From NCBI GenBank assembly GCA_902760865.1, contig CACWID010000006.1:62001-126000 (forward strand): a DNA stretch of 64,000 nucleotides, read 5' to 3'. The translations under genes were made by a program, and so were the position numbers. Within the stretch, counting starts at the first letter, position 1; every line of letters begins with the position of its first letter. Source of the DNA: an uncultured Bacteroidales bacterium (GTDB lineage Bacteria > Bacteroidota > Bacteroidia > Bacteroidales > Muribaculaceae). The notes beneath the pieces are model-generated. The model was not told where the DNA came from, ran no database searches, and saw only the letters and a list, made by a program, of their open reading frames with translations. Of the stretch, positions 24,654-33,232 are shown one piece after another.

Positions 24654-25448
24654 TCATTCTACCAAGTCGAGCAGGGCGGGGGCGATGCCGGGGCAGGCCG
24701 CGAAGATGCAGATGCCGTGGTCGTTGCGGTATCGCTTGACGACGGCGCCGGCCTCCTGGGCGATGAGTTCTCCGGCACAGGCATCCCATTCCTTGAGGTT
24801 CAGTTCCCAGTAGCCGTCAAGCCAGCCGGCAGCGACATAACTCAGGTCCATAGCTGCCGAACCGAGCCGACGGATGCCCCTCACGCGGGGCATGACCTGG
24901 GCAAAACGGTCCAGGTTGTTGTCGGGGTTCGTCGCCTTGTCATAGGGGAAGCCTGTCGAGATGACGGCACGCTGCAGTTCGGTCGTGCCTTTGGCCTCCA
25001 GGCGCCCATAGGGGCCGTATGCCCCCTTGCCCTTGATGGCCCAGAATTCCTCGTCGAGCGACGGCGCATAGACGTAGCCCATCAGCGTCTCGCCCTCGGC
25101 CTTCAGACCGATGGAGATGCAATAGGTGGCAATGCCCGCGCTATAGTTCACCGTGCCGTCCAGCGGGTCGATGACCCATTGATACTGTGCCTGGCGGTGA
25201 TCGTCACCGCTTTCCTCGCTGAGGATGGCATGGTCGGGATAACGGCTGTGCAGATAGTCCAGGATGATGCGCTCGCTGCCCTTATCGGCCTCGGTCACGA
25301 TGTCATAGGCACTACCCTTGTCCTCGATGTCCAAATCGCGGCGGCGGAAGTGCTTTTTCAGCACCTCGCCCGCCTCACGCCCCATCTGGCGTGCGCTTTG
25401 CAGGAAGTCCTGCTCCTGCGGGGTTAAATCAATAGTCATGTCTTTCAT
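24654..25448 (-). CDS. Inositol monophosphatase family protein
   Basis: 264 residues of the Mg-dependent, Li-sensitive phosphatase fold. Metal ligands are visible in SEES (Glu78/Glu79) and DPLDGTVNY (Asp94, Asp97), with the third in NLKEWDACAGELIAQEAG. Other family parts are DKGSAYDIVTEAD and the KGKGAYGPYG substrate loop. Possible substrates are inositol-1-phosphate, 3'-phosphoadenosine 5'-phosphate (CysQ) or a sugar phosphate; the sequence does not decide. It starts 79 bases after the Lrp gene and is separated from it by a terminator-like hairpin. Confidence 0.9.
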   Translation of the reverse strand: MKDMTIDLTPQEQDFLQSARQMGREAGEVLKKHFRRRDLDIEDKGSAYDIVTEADKGSERIILDYLHSRYPDHAILSEESGDDHRQAQYQWVIDPLDGTVNYSAGIATYCISIGLKAEGETLMGYVYAPSLDEEFWAIKGKGAYGPYGRLEAKGTTELQRAVISTGFPYDKATNPDNNLDRFAQVMPRVRGIRRLGSAAMDLSYVAAGWLDGYWELNLKEWDACAGELIAQEAGAVVKRYRNDHGICIFAACPGIAPALLDLVE

Positions 25449-25486
25449 CTTAAATCTTACCTGAAATTTTGAAACCTTTATTTATT

Positions 25487-25520
25487 AAAAAGGGAGCGAC
25501 TATCTCGCCCCCCCTTTTTT
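25487..25520. terminator. Terminator between the lrp-like and phosphatase genes
   Basis: AAAAAGGG-A-GCGA, loop CTATC, TCGC-CCCCCCC-TTTTTT. On the minus strand this gives a GC stem followed by a T-run just after the Lrp stop at 25528; the plus strand also ends in T6. Confidence 0.65.
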
Positions 25521-25527
25521 GATGTCT

Positions 25528-26007
25528 TTAACCATTTGCTTCCTCGCCATCTGGCTCGATGGGAATCTGGCGTTTGAACACTTCCTTGAAGGTGATCAGC
25601 GTCTCGCTGCGGCCCAGGCCCATCTTCATGAAGCGGTCATGGATGACTTGCAGCAGGTGGTCGTTGTTCTGGGCATAGAGCTTGATGAACAAGTCATACT
25701 TGCCGGTGGTGAAATAGCACTCAACCACCTCGGGGACGGTCTTGAGCCGTGCCACTACCTCGTCGAACTTGGAGGGGTCGTTGAGGAAGAAGCCGATGTA
25801 GGCACACGTCTGATAGCCTACCGAGGCAGGATCAATCAGCGAAATGGAGCCACGGATCACACCCATGTTGTAAAGCTTCTGGATGCGCTGATGAATGGCC
25901 GCTCCTGATACGTTACAGGTCCTAGCTATCTCCAGATAGGGTTTGCGCGCATTGAGCGATAACATTTTCAAGATTTTGTAATCAAGTGAATCAAGTTTAG
26001 TTGCCAT
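25528..26007 (-). CDS. Lrp/AsnC-family transcriptional regulator
   Basis: 159 residues. N-terminal winged HTH (LDSLDYKILKMLSLNARKPYLEIARTCNVSGAAIHQRIQKLYNMGVIRG), then the RAM ligand-binding domain (SVGYQTCAYIGFFLND, EVVECYFTTGKYDLFIKLYAQNNDHLLQVIHD). Such proteins sense amino acids and regulate amino-acid metabolism. The gene is monocistronic with its own promoter and terminator. The target cannot be inferred; no biosynthetic operon is adjacent. Confidence 0.93.
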   Translation of the reverse strand: MATKLDSLDYKILKMLSLNARKPYLEIARTCNVSGAAIHQRIQKLYNMGVIRGSISLIDPASVGYQTCAYIGFFLNDPSKFDEVVARLKTVPEVVECYFTTGKYDLFIKLYAQNNDHLLQVIHDRFMKMGLGRSETLITFKEVFKRQIPIEPDGEEANG

Positions 26008-26400
26008 AATGTCTATAGTTTTTTAGTTTTAAGTGTATATCATTCATTTTATCAGATGCCGCAGCGTGTTCAAAAACTGGGGTCAGTAAACCTGTCCCTA
26101 AAGGCGATGTTACGCCACGACGCCACAAAGATATAACAATTTTTTCAATAATCTGATAATTTATAAGAAAAATTTTGAAAAATCTTTACATCTTGAATTA
26201 TTTTCGCTGTCTTGATATAGAAAACCACCCCGCAAAGCCCTTAGATAGCCGCCTTCCCAAAAAATGAAAGACAAAGGCCACCCTGCCATCACGACAGGCA
26301 GCAAAAAGTATTCGCGTTAAGTGCCAGAAACGGCCGCCTTGTAGAGGCACTATTTGCATCTCCACAAGGCGGTCGCCCACGGTGTTCAATGTTTTCCGGT
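26008..26400. other. Intergenic region upstream of lrp-like gene
   Basis: Contains a -7 box for the Lrp gene (TATCTTTG, minus, 26126-26133), implying a leader of about 110 bases, and the LRR-gene terminator at 26334-26372. The part between (26134-26333) is A/T-rich, and I see no gene or RNA in it. Confidence 0.5.
26334..26372 (-). terminator. Stem-loop after the dockerin-LRR gene
   Basis: CCGCCTTGT (26334-26342) pairs with ACAAGGCGG (26364-26372), plus inner GAG/CTC. In the minus direction it is followed by CCGTTTCTGG, a weak T-tract much like that of the hairpin at 1428-1457. Confidence 0.55.
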
Positions 26401-28839
26401 TCAGTGACTAGACGTGAGCAGGATGTTGATCAGCGCGGTGGCATCACCAATGCTGACTCGGCTGTCGTTGTTCACGTCGGCATTGTCCAACTCGATGCCC
26501 GTTGCGTCTTGACTCAACAGATAACTGATGAGGGCAGTAACGTCGTTGATGGTTACGCGGCCATCTCCGTTCACATCGCCGAGTTCGGGATTCTCTACCG
26601 GCTCGACGGCATCACCGACGATGTTGGCAAAATTCTTCCAATAGGGTGCGGACTGATAGGCAGCGAGCGATTCGGCAGGCACATGCAGCGTGCCGGAATA
26701 ATCAGTGAACGAATTGGCATCACACACGGGAGGTGTCACCGCATAGCAGTAAACCTGAGAGGGCTTGAGGTACATTCCCTTCACGGCAGTGATTTTGCTG
26801 CCAATAGTTACCGTTACGGGCCTGAGAATCGAGATGGTTCCACCACGCCATTCGCCTTCGCCAGTCAATGTGACTGAGGAAATGTGGTAACATCCCTCAA
26901 AGGCATAGTAGGCCAGTGAAGTGATTGAAGTGGGCAGGGTCACGCTAGCCAAGCCGTAGCAGTTGGCAAAGGCATGGTAGCCGACCGCGGTGACCGTGTT
27001 AGGGATGACGATGCTTTCCAGCGAGGAGCAGCCCTCGAAGGTGCTCTCCTCGATCGCGGTGAGAGAGTTGCTGAGGGTCACGTCCGTCATGCTGCTGCAA
27101 TTCTGGAATGCGTTGAGGCCAATGGTGGTCACCGTGTTGGGGATGACTACGCTCGTCAGTGCGCTACACTCGGCAAACGCGGAGGCGTCGATTGAGGTGA
27201 CAGCGCTGCCGAGGGAGATGGTCGTCATACCGGTGCACTCATAGAAGGCGCCACCAGAGATTGTGGTGACCGAGTTGGGGATGACCACACTTGTCAGGCC
27301 GCTGCAATAACGGAATGCACCATTGCCGATGCTAGCGACCGAAGTGCCGATGGCCAAGTCGGTCAGGCTGTTACAGCGCTCGAATGCGCTGCTGCCGATG
27401 GTGGTGACGCTGTTGCCGATGACAGCGCTTGTCATGCTGTTGCAACCCGTGAAAGCGCTGCCGCCGATGGTGACGACAGCATCAGGAATAACCACAGCCT
27501 TCAGGCTGCGGCAGTAGGCAAAAGCGCTGCTGCCGATGCTGGTGACTGCAGTGCCGATGGTCACATCGGTCATCGTGTTGCAACCATAAAACGCGCAATT
27601 GCCGATCTTCGTGACCGAGTTGGGGATGACCACACCTGTCAAGCCGCTGCAGGCCTCAAACGCATAGTTGCCGATGGTGGCGACCGAGTTGCCGATGGTC
27701 ACGCTCGTCAGGCCTTCGCAACGCGAGAATGCCCCGTCTTGAATTGCCGTGACCGAGTTGGGAATGCTTACAGTCGTCAGCGCGGTGCAACGCTGGAATG
27801 CATAGCTGCCGATGGTTGAGACACCGTTGCCAAGGGACAGGCTAGCCAAACCAGTGCAAGCATAGAAAGCGCTCCTGCCGATGGTGGCGACCGAGTTGGG
27901 GATGGTTACACTTGACAGGCCCGTGCATTCCGAGAATGCGTAGTCGCCGATGGCGGTGACCGTATTGGGAATGGTCAGATTTTCCAAGTCAGTGCATCCC
28001 GTGAACGCATAGTTGCCGATGGCGGTGACGGCATTGGGGATAGTCAGGTCGGTGACTTCATTGCCACCCAAGTACAGGTGGTGGGCATAATAGAGAGGAT
28101 TGGCCTTCTGGGTAGCAAAGCTGATTCTGCACCAGGGCGTGAGATCGATGGCAGTCACCTTGGTCAGGTTGGTGCAATCAATGAAGGCATCCTTGCCAAC
28201 GATCGAGAGGCCGCTGCCCATGGTCACGCTCGTCAGGCCGCTGCACCGTTGAAATGCGCATTCCTTGATTTCGTGGACGCAGTCAGGAATGGTCAAGTTT
28301 ACCAGGCTGGTGCAACCGTTGAACGCATACCTGTCGATAGAGGTCACGCTGTTGCCGATGTTCACGCTCCTCAATCCCGAGCAGGACTGGAATGCGCTCA
28401 GGCCGATGGTCGTGACCGAATTAGGGATCATCACGTCGGTCAACCCGCTGCACGAGTTGAAGGTGTAGTTGTCTATCTTAGTAATCGTGCTCGGTATCTC
28501 GATGCCCGTCAGACCGCTGCAGCCATTGAAGGCCCAAATGCCGATGGTAGTGATTGAATTGGGCATCTCGATGCTCGTCACGCCCGAACAGTTCTCAAAC
28601 GTGTGTTCGCCGATAGCGGTGACCGAGTAAGTGACCCCCTCGTTAGTAACGGTTTGGGGAATCACGACATCTCCTGAATACTCATTGAATTGGCTGGCAT
28701 AGGAGCCTTGGAAAGTCACCGTGGCCTCGTTGCCGTTGATGTTGTAATAAATGCCATTGGCCTCGAAGTCGTGGGCCGAAACAAGTGCTGGCATAAGTAT
28801 TGCCAGGACAGTAAGTGCGGTTTTGATTTTTGTCTGCAT
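26401..28839 (-). CDS. BspA-like LRR surface protein with C-terminal dockerin
   Basis: 812 residues. Signal peptide MQTKIKTALTVLAILMPALVSA, then the shared N-terminal block (HDFEANGIYYNINGNEATVTF...YSGDVVIPQTV) and about 25 LRR_5 repeats of 23 residues (consensus CSGLTSVVIPNSVTTIGxxAF). Residues 754-812 form a dockerin-like pair (GDVNGDGRVTINDVTALISY, ADVNNDSRVSIGDATALINI). No T9SS tail follows. The first calcium loop is canonical; the second has Ser in place of Gly (NNDSR). The protein is predicted to be secreted and to bind a surface partner; no cohesin gene is present in the window. Confidence 0.87.
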   Translation of the reverse strand: MQTKIKTALTVLAILMPALVSAHDFEANGIYYNINGNEATVTFQGSYASQFNEYSGDVVIPQTVTNEGVTYSVTAIGEHTFENCSGVTSIEMPNSITTIGIWAFNGCSGLTGIEIPSTITKIDNYTFNSCSGLTDVMIPNSVTTIGLSAFQSCSGLRSVNIGNSVTSIDRYAFNGCTSLVNLTIPDCVHEIKECAFQRCSGLTSVTMGSGLSIVGKDAFIDCTNLTKVTAIDLTPWCRISFATQKANPLYYAHHLYLGGNEVTDLTIPNAVTAIGNYAFTGCTDLENLTIPNTVTAIGDYAFSECTGLSSVTIPNSVATIGRSAFYACTGLASLSLGNGVSTIGSYAFQRCTALTTVSIPNSVTAIQDGAFSRCEGLTSVTIGNSVATIGNYAFEACSGLTGVVIPNSVTKIGNCAFYGCNTMTDVTIGTAVTSIGSSAFAYCRSLKAVVIPDAVVTIGGSAFTGCNSMTSAVIGNSVTTIGSSAFERCNSLTDLAIGTSVASIGNGAFRYCSGLTSVVIPNSVTTISGGAFYECTGMTTISLGSAVTSIDASAFAECSALTSVVIPNTVTTIGLNAFQNCSSMTDVTLSNSLTAIEESTFEGCSSLESIVIPNTVTAVGYHAFANCYGLASVTLPTSITSLAYYAFEGCYHISSVTLTGEGEWRGGTISILRPVTVTIGSKITAVKGMYLKPSQVYCYAVTPPVCDANSFTDYSGTLHVPAESLAAYQSAPYWKNFANIVGDAVEPVENPELGDVNGDGRVTINDVTALISYLLSQDATGIELDNADVNNDSRVSIGDATALINILLTSSH

Positions 28840-28914
28840 ATTTGGTATATCCTAGTTTGAAGTTTTTTCTTGTAATGATAGCAAAATGCCAATGATTATA
28901 CCTAAAACAGGCGG

Positions 28915-28922
28915 CAAAAGTA
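28915..28922 (-). promoter_or_regulatory. Predicted -7 box (TACTTTTG) of the dockerin-LRR gene
   Basis: TAnnTTTG match 76 bases ahead of the ATG at 28839. Confidence 0.4.
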
Positions 28923-29156
28923 GTGTTTTCCTTGCAAATTACCAAGGATTATGCAAAATAATCTAACTTTTCATGGATTGATTGGCAACGATTTCCCTTC
29001 CTTGACTTGAATAATTATGAAGAAATGAAGGGGGTTGAAAAAAGAGACGCAAAAATTCTGCAGCTCTACTTGGGCTGCCGCTTTGGCGTTCTTCAAGCGT
29101 ATGCTAGGGGTGAGGGTTAAATGTAATTGGTTTATTCACCCGACTGGGTTTCAACA
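28923..29156. other. Non-coding stretch between two LRR genes
   Basis: Holds a solitary half-copy of the R2 motif (GAGACGCAAAAA near 29044) and no convincing gene, terminator or RNA. Confidence 0.4.
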
Positions 29157-30791
29157 CTATCGCGACCGATTGCGATGCCCATTGGTAGCGTCGGCATCCC
29201 CCACGATATTCTTAAACTTGCTCCAAACGGGTGCTACACGATAAGCTGCTAATGAGGCTGCTGGCACATGGAGTGTCGCTGAATAGTTGATAAAACAAGA
29301 GTTATTGCATCTAGGGGGAGTGGTTGCGTAGCAATAGACGTCGTATAAAGAAGGACAATCCATGAACGCATCTTCATCGATGGTTGTGACGGAGTTTGGG
29401 ATGTTGACGGTGGTTAGGCTGGTGCAGCCCCGGAACGTTTGGTAGCCGATGGTTGTGACTGAGTTGGGGATGTTGACGGCGGTTAGGCCAGTGCGGCCTT
29501 CGAACGCGCAGATGCCGATGGTTGTGACTGAGTTGGGGATGTTGATGGAGGTGAGGCCATCGCAGTTACAGTCAGCGAAGGCAGATTCTGCTATTCCTTT
29601 GGTCCCTTTTCTTAGTGTAATGCTTGTTCCCTCGGGCATGTCACCTTTGTACTCATAAGCGACCAATCCTGCATAGACCAATCCGTCAGGTTTGTTGTCG
29701 TACCAAGCAGTGCCATTGAACGCCTCGAAGCCGATGCTTGAAACGGAGTTAGGGATGTTGATGTTGGTTAGGCTGGAGCAGCCAGAGAATGTTGATCTGC
29801 CGATGCTTGTGACTGAGTTAGGGATGTTGACGGCGGCTAGGCTGGAGCAGCCATCGAATGCAAGTTCGCCAATGACGGTGACGGATTTGGGGATGGTCGT
29901 GTTCATGCAACCAGCAATTAATGTATTGGTTGTCGTTTCGATAATGGCATTGCAGTTGTTGCGAGAATCGTACTTTGGATTATCGCTAACTACTGATATG
30001 GTGGCTAGGCTGGAGCAGTTAGAGAATGCGCCTTCGCCGATGGTTGTGACGGAGTTAGGGATGTTGATGGCGGTCAGGCCAGAGCAGCCATCGAATGCAA
30101 GTTCGCCAATGACGGTGACGGAGTTAGGGATGTTGATGTTAGCCAGGCTGGAGTAGCCAGAGAACGCCTTGCCGCCGATGGAAGTGACGGAGTTAGGGAT
30201 GGTCGTGTTCTTGCAACCAGCAATTAATGTATTGGTTGCCGTTTCGATAATGGCATTGCAGTTGTTGCGAGAATCGTACTTGGGATTATCACTAGCTACT
30301 GAGATGGTGGCTAGGCTGGAGCAGCCAGAGAACGCGCTGTTGCCAATGGTTGTGACGGAGGTGGGGATGTTGATGGCGGTCAGGCCAGTGCAGCCATCGA
30401 ACGCGCCGTCGCCGATGGTTGTGACGGAGTTGGGGATGTTGATGGCAGTCAGGTTGCGGCAGTCATCGAATGCACCTACGCCGATGATTGTGACGGAGTA
30501 GGTTGTGCCGTCGTGGGTGACGGTGGCGGGGATGGTTACTGAGCCGGAGTAATCACCGGTGTATTCATCGGTATGGTCGTAATGATGTGATCCGCTAAAG
30601 GAAACGGTGGCGGTGGTGCCGTTGATGAAGTAATAGATGCCGTTAACCTCGAACTTGGAGTCGTTGATTAAGTCAAAGTCGCCGTTAACCTCGGACGTTG
30701 AGTCTGATTTTGACACACTCTGATTGCCAGAGCATGATACCATGACCAGCAATAGGAGAGCCAGCAGGGTAGTTTTGATGAGATGTTTCAT
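29157..30791 (-). CDS. BspA-like LRR lipoprotein
   Basis: 544 residues from the ATG at 30791; upstream in-frame codons lack a signal peptide, whereas this start gives MKHLIKTTLLALLLLVMVSC, a lipobox with Cys20. A short Ser/Asp linker precedes the BspA N-terminal block (KFEVNGIYYFINGTTATVSFSG) and LRR_5 repeats (CTGLTAINIPNSVTTIGDGAF). The C-terminus ends with the cap seen in LRR paralogues (PPRCNNSCFINYSATLHVPAASLAAYRVAPVWSKF split here by position) but has no dockerin or T9SS tail, so it is anchored by lipid. A 102-residue block is duplicated. Base composition is A/T-richer than in flanking genes. Confidence 0.85.
   Translation of the reverse strand: MKHLIKTTLLALLLLVMVSCSGNQSVSKSDSTSEVNGDFDLINDSKFEVNGIYYFINGTTATVSFSGSHHYDHTDEYTGDYSGSVTIPATVTHDGTTYSVTIIGVGAFDDCRNLTAINIPNSVTTIGDGAFDGCTGLTAINIPTSVTTIGNSAFSGCSSLATISVASDNPKYDSRNNCNAIIETATNTLIAGCKNTTIPNSVTSIGGKAFSGYSSLANINIPNSVTVIGELAFDGCSGLTAINIPNSVTTIGEGAFSNCSSLATISVVSDNPKYDSRNNCNAIIETTTNTLIAGCMNTTIPKSVTVIGELAFDGCSSLAAVNIPNSVTSIGRSTFSGCSSLTNINIPNSVSSIGFEAFNGTAWYDNKPDGLVYAGLVAYEYKGDMPEGTSITLRKGTKGIAESAFADCNCDGLTSINIPNSVTTIGICAFEGRTGLTAVNIPNSVTTIGYQTFRGCTSLTTVNIPNSVTTIDEDAFMDCPSLYDVYCYATTPPRCNNSCFINYSATLHVPAASLAAYRVAPVWSKFKNIVGDADATNGHRNRSR
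29891..30356. repeat. 306-bp tandem duplication inside the LRR lipoprotein gene
   Basis: The sequence from 29891 recurs from 30197 (offset 306 bases, exactly 102 codons) with very few substitutions over about 130 bases, including the rare segment encoding DNPKYDSRNNCNAIIET. The near-identity at DNA level indicates a recent in-frame duplication. Confidence 0.75.
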
Positions 30792-30862
30792 GATGAGGTA
30801 TTGTCGAGTTGTTATTATCCTGGTGTTATTATGCAATGTGCGGATCGCTTGCAATCCAATGG

Positions 30863-30870
30863 CAAAGGTA
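30863..30870 (-). promoter_or_regulatory. Predicted -7 box (TACCTTTG) of the LRR lipoprotein gene
   Basis: Exact consensus 72 bases ahead of the ATG at 30791. It supports the downstream start, since the upstream ATG (30947) precedes it. Confidence 0.6.
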
Positions 30871-30925
30871 GGGCTTTCCCATGTAAAGTGCAAATAATAG
30901 GGGCCAGCCATTTTTATAATAAAAA

Positions 30926-30988
30926 ACAACTGGAACAACTTGGCCAACTATCTTTTTGATTGACAGTTGTTTGAGTTGTTCCAGTTGT
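30926..30988. terminator. 15-bp hairpin after the OPT transporter gene
   Basis: ACAACTGGAACAACT (30926-30940) is fully complementary to AGTTGTTCCAGTTGT (30974-30988). In the minus direction A/T-rich sequence follows the stem. It lies 29 bases beyond the OPT stop codon. Built like the stems at 21187 and 23383 (A/C-rich left arm, T/G-rich right arm). Confidence 0.6.
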
Positions 30989-31016
30989 CTTTGTTGTTTT
31001 CTTGTGATGCCGTGGT

Positions 31017-32981
31017 TTAGTTGTCTTTCTTGGCGCGCAGGCAGGAGACGGCAAGGAAGAGAATCAGGGCGATGTACATCACGATGGCGAGCCAGTTGCT
31101 GGCGCTGTCGCTCAAGGGGCTGACGTACTTGAAGCCGAAGAAGATCATGGCTGCGCTGACAACGCCCATGAGAGCACCACCAGCGATGAAACCGGATGCC
31201 AACAGGGTACCACGTTCCTTGCGAGCCTTGTTGACAGCCTCATCCTTGCTGCGGCTGCCGACGAACCAGCTGATGATGGCGCCGACAAGCAGCGGAGCAT
31301 TCAACTGCAAGGGGATGAACATACCCAGCGAGAAGGGCAGGGCAGGCACCTTGAGCCAGTTGAGCAACAGAGCGAGGATAGCACCCACGCCGTAGAGCAA
31401 CCAGGGGGTCTCACCACCCATCATCAGGGGCTTGATAACGGCTGCCATAGCATTGGCCTGGGGAGCGACCATGGCGTTGGGACCGGTAAAGCCGTAAGCC
31501 TTGTTCAGGATCATCATCACACCGCCGACGGTGGCTGCCGACACGAGGGTGCCGACGAATTTCCACGTCTGCTGCTTGGCGGGCGTGGTGCCAATCCAGT
31601 AACCGATCTTCATATCGGTGACCATACCACCAGCCATCGAGAGTGCGGTGCAGACCACACCACCAATGACCATGGCTGCCACGATGCCCTTGGAGCCCTC
31701 GAGACCGATGGCAACAAAGATGACACTGGCCACGATGAGGGTCATCAGGGTCATACCCGACACGGGATTGCTGCCCACGATAGCGATAGCGTTAGCGGCT
31801 ACGGTGGTGAACAGGAAGGCGATAACCAGAACAACGAGGAAGGCGACAATCGTCTGCAACAGGTTGTGGATGACGCCGATGTAGAAGAACACGAAGGTCA
31901 CCAACAGGGCTGCCAGCAGGGCAAACACAAGCACCTTCATCGAGATGTCACGCTGATGGCGCTCGACCTGCACATTCTGGGCCTGGCCCTTGAAAGCCTG
32001 TCCGGCGAGACCGGCAGCGTTCTTGATGACGCCCCACGACTTGACGATGCCGATGATACCGCTCATGGCGATACCGCCGATACCGATGTAGCGGGCACCG
32101 CCAGCAAAGATTTCATCAGGAGCCATCTGGGCAAACTCAGGATTCATGCCCATGAGGGGAACGATGATCCACCAGATGAAGGCACTACCAGCAAAGATGA
32201 TGAAGGCATAGGGCAGACCGATAATGTAGCCCAAACCCAGCACAGCAGCACCCGTGTTGATCTTGAAGATCATCTTCACATTGTTGGTGAAACTCTCCAT
32301 TGCAGGGATGGCCTGGGTGGTGAGCACCTCTTTCCACCAACCGAAGGTAGAGAGCAGGAAGTCGTACAGACCGCCCACGATACCGGCGATGAGCAAGGGA
32401 CGAGCCTGATCGCCACCCTTCTGACCGCTGACGAGCACCTGGGTGGTCGCCGTAGCCTCGGGGAACGGGAACTTGCCGTGCATGTCGCTCACGAAGTACT
32501 TGCGGAAGGGGATGAAGAACAAAATACCCAAGCAGCCACCCAACAGTGAACTGAGGAAGACTTCCAGGAAGTTCACCGTGATTTCGGGATACTCGGCCTG
32601 CAGGATGTAGAGGGCGGGAAGGGTGAAGATGGCACCGGCCACGATGATGCCCGATGCGGCACCGATGGACTGGATAATGACATTCTCGCCCAGCGAGTTC
32701 TTGCGTTTGGTCGCGGCACCAATGCCGGCGGCAATGATGGCGATGGGGATGGCAGCCTCAAACACCTGGCCCACCTTGAGGCCCAGATAGGCTGCTGCGG
32801 CACTGAAGATGACCGCCATAATCAGACCCAGCGAGACGCTGTAAGGCGTGATCTCTGGATACGTCTTGTCGGGCTTCAAGATGGGGACATATTTCTCCCC
32901 GGGCTTGAGCTCGCGCGCGGCGTTGTCGGGCAACGACATGTCGTCATCCTGTTGTTGAACAATGATTTCTTCGTCTTTCAT
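31017..32981 (-). CDS. OPT-family oligopeptide transporter
   Basis: 654 residues, about 15 transmembrane helices. The OPT family moves peptides or metal-chelate complexes with the proton gradient. Family blocks include TPYSVSLGLIMAVIFSAAAAYLGLKVGQVFEAAIP, SLGENVIIQSIGAASGIIVAGAIFTLPALYIL, FPEATATTQVLVSGQKGG and GWWKEVLTTQ. The acidic N-terminus (MKDEEIIVQQQDDD) is cytosolic. Monocistronic, with a near-consensus -7 box (TACCTTCG) near 33112 and the hairpin at 30926-30988 downstream. The substrate cannot be read from the sequence; short peptides are the usual suggestion in Bacteroidetes. Confidence 0.92.
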   Translation of the reverse strand: MKDEEIIVQQQDDDMSLPDNAARELKPGEKYVPILKPDKTYPEITPYSVSLGLIMAVIFSAAAAYLGLKVGQVFEAAIPIAIIAAGIGAATKRKNSLGENVIIQSIGAASGIIVAGAIFTLPALYILQAEYPEITVNFLEVFLSSLLGGCLGILFFIPFRKYFVSDMHGKFPFPEATATTQVLVSGQKGGDQARPLLIAGIVGGLYDFLLSTFGWWKEVLTTQAIPAMESFTNNVKMIFKINTGAAVLGLGYIIGLPYAFIIFAGSAFIWWIIVPLMGMNPEFAQMAPDEIFAGGARYIGIGGIAMSGIIGIVKSWGVIKNAAGLAGQAFKGQAQNVQVERHQRDISMKVLVFALLAALLVTFVFFYIGVIHNLLQTIVAFLVVLVIAFLFTTVAANAIAIVGSNPVSGMTLMTLIVASVIFVAIGLEGSKGIVAAMVIGGVVCTALSMAGGMVTDMKIGYWIGTTPAKQQTWKFVGTLVSAATVGGVMMILNKAYGFTGPNAMVAPQANAMAAVIKPLMMGGETPWLLYGVGAILALLLNWLKVPALPFSLGMFIPLQLNAPLLVGAIISWFVGSRSKDEAVNKARKERGTLLASGFIAGGALMGVVSAAMIFFGFKYVSPLSDSASNWLAIVMYIALILFLAVSCLRAKKDN

Positions 32982-33168
32982 AAAAAACAGATGTTTTGTT
33001 GATATAATTTTTGTTAGGTTAAATTAGACGGTTAAACAGCATCAGCGCAAGCCAAACAATAACCGAAACACTTGGGTTTTGTCAAGGCACTGCCTGATTT
33101 GATTCAAACTGCGAAGGTAGGCAAAAAACGACAATCCACCACCATCAACGGCGGGAAATGTTCATTTT

Positions 33169-33199
33169 TTTGTAAGAAACAAGATTTTTGCTATCTTTG
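33169..33199 (+). promoter_or_regulatory. Predicted promoter of gene 33233-34048
   Basis: TTTG at 33169-33172, 19-base spacer, -7 box TATCTTTG at 33192-33199, ATG 33 bases later. Confidence 0.65.
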
Positions 33200-33232
33200 C
33201 CGTCAGAACTTATGATAAACGAATAGATAATC

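Noticed and set aside
26974-28560. CRISPR-like regular spacing of similar words (about 69 bases)
   Set aside because: The period equals 23 codons and matches the LRR repeats of the protein on the minus strand; units are degenerate and there are no distinct spacers or cas genes.
30793-30947. Longer N-terminus of the LRR lipoprotein from an ATG at 30947
   Set aside because: It would place a lipoprotein signal 52 residues inside the protein and start upstream of the predicted promoter.
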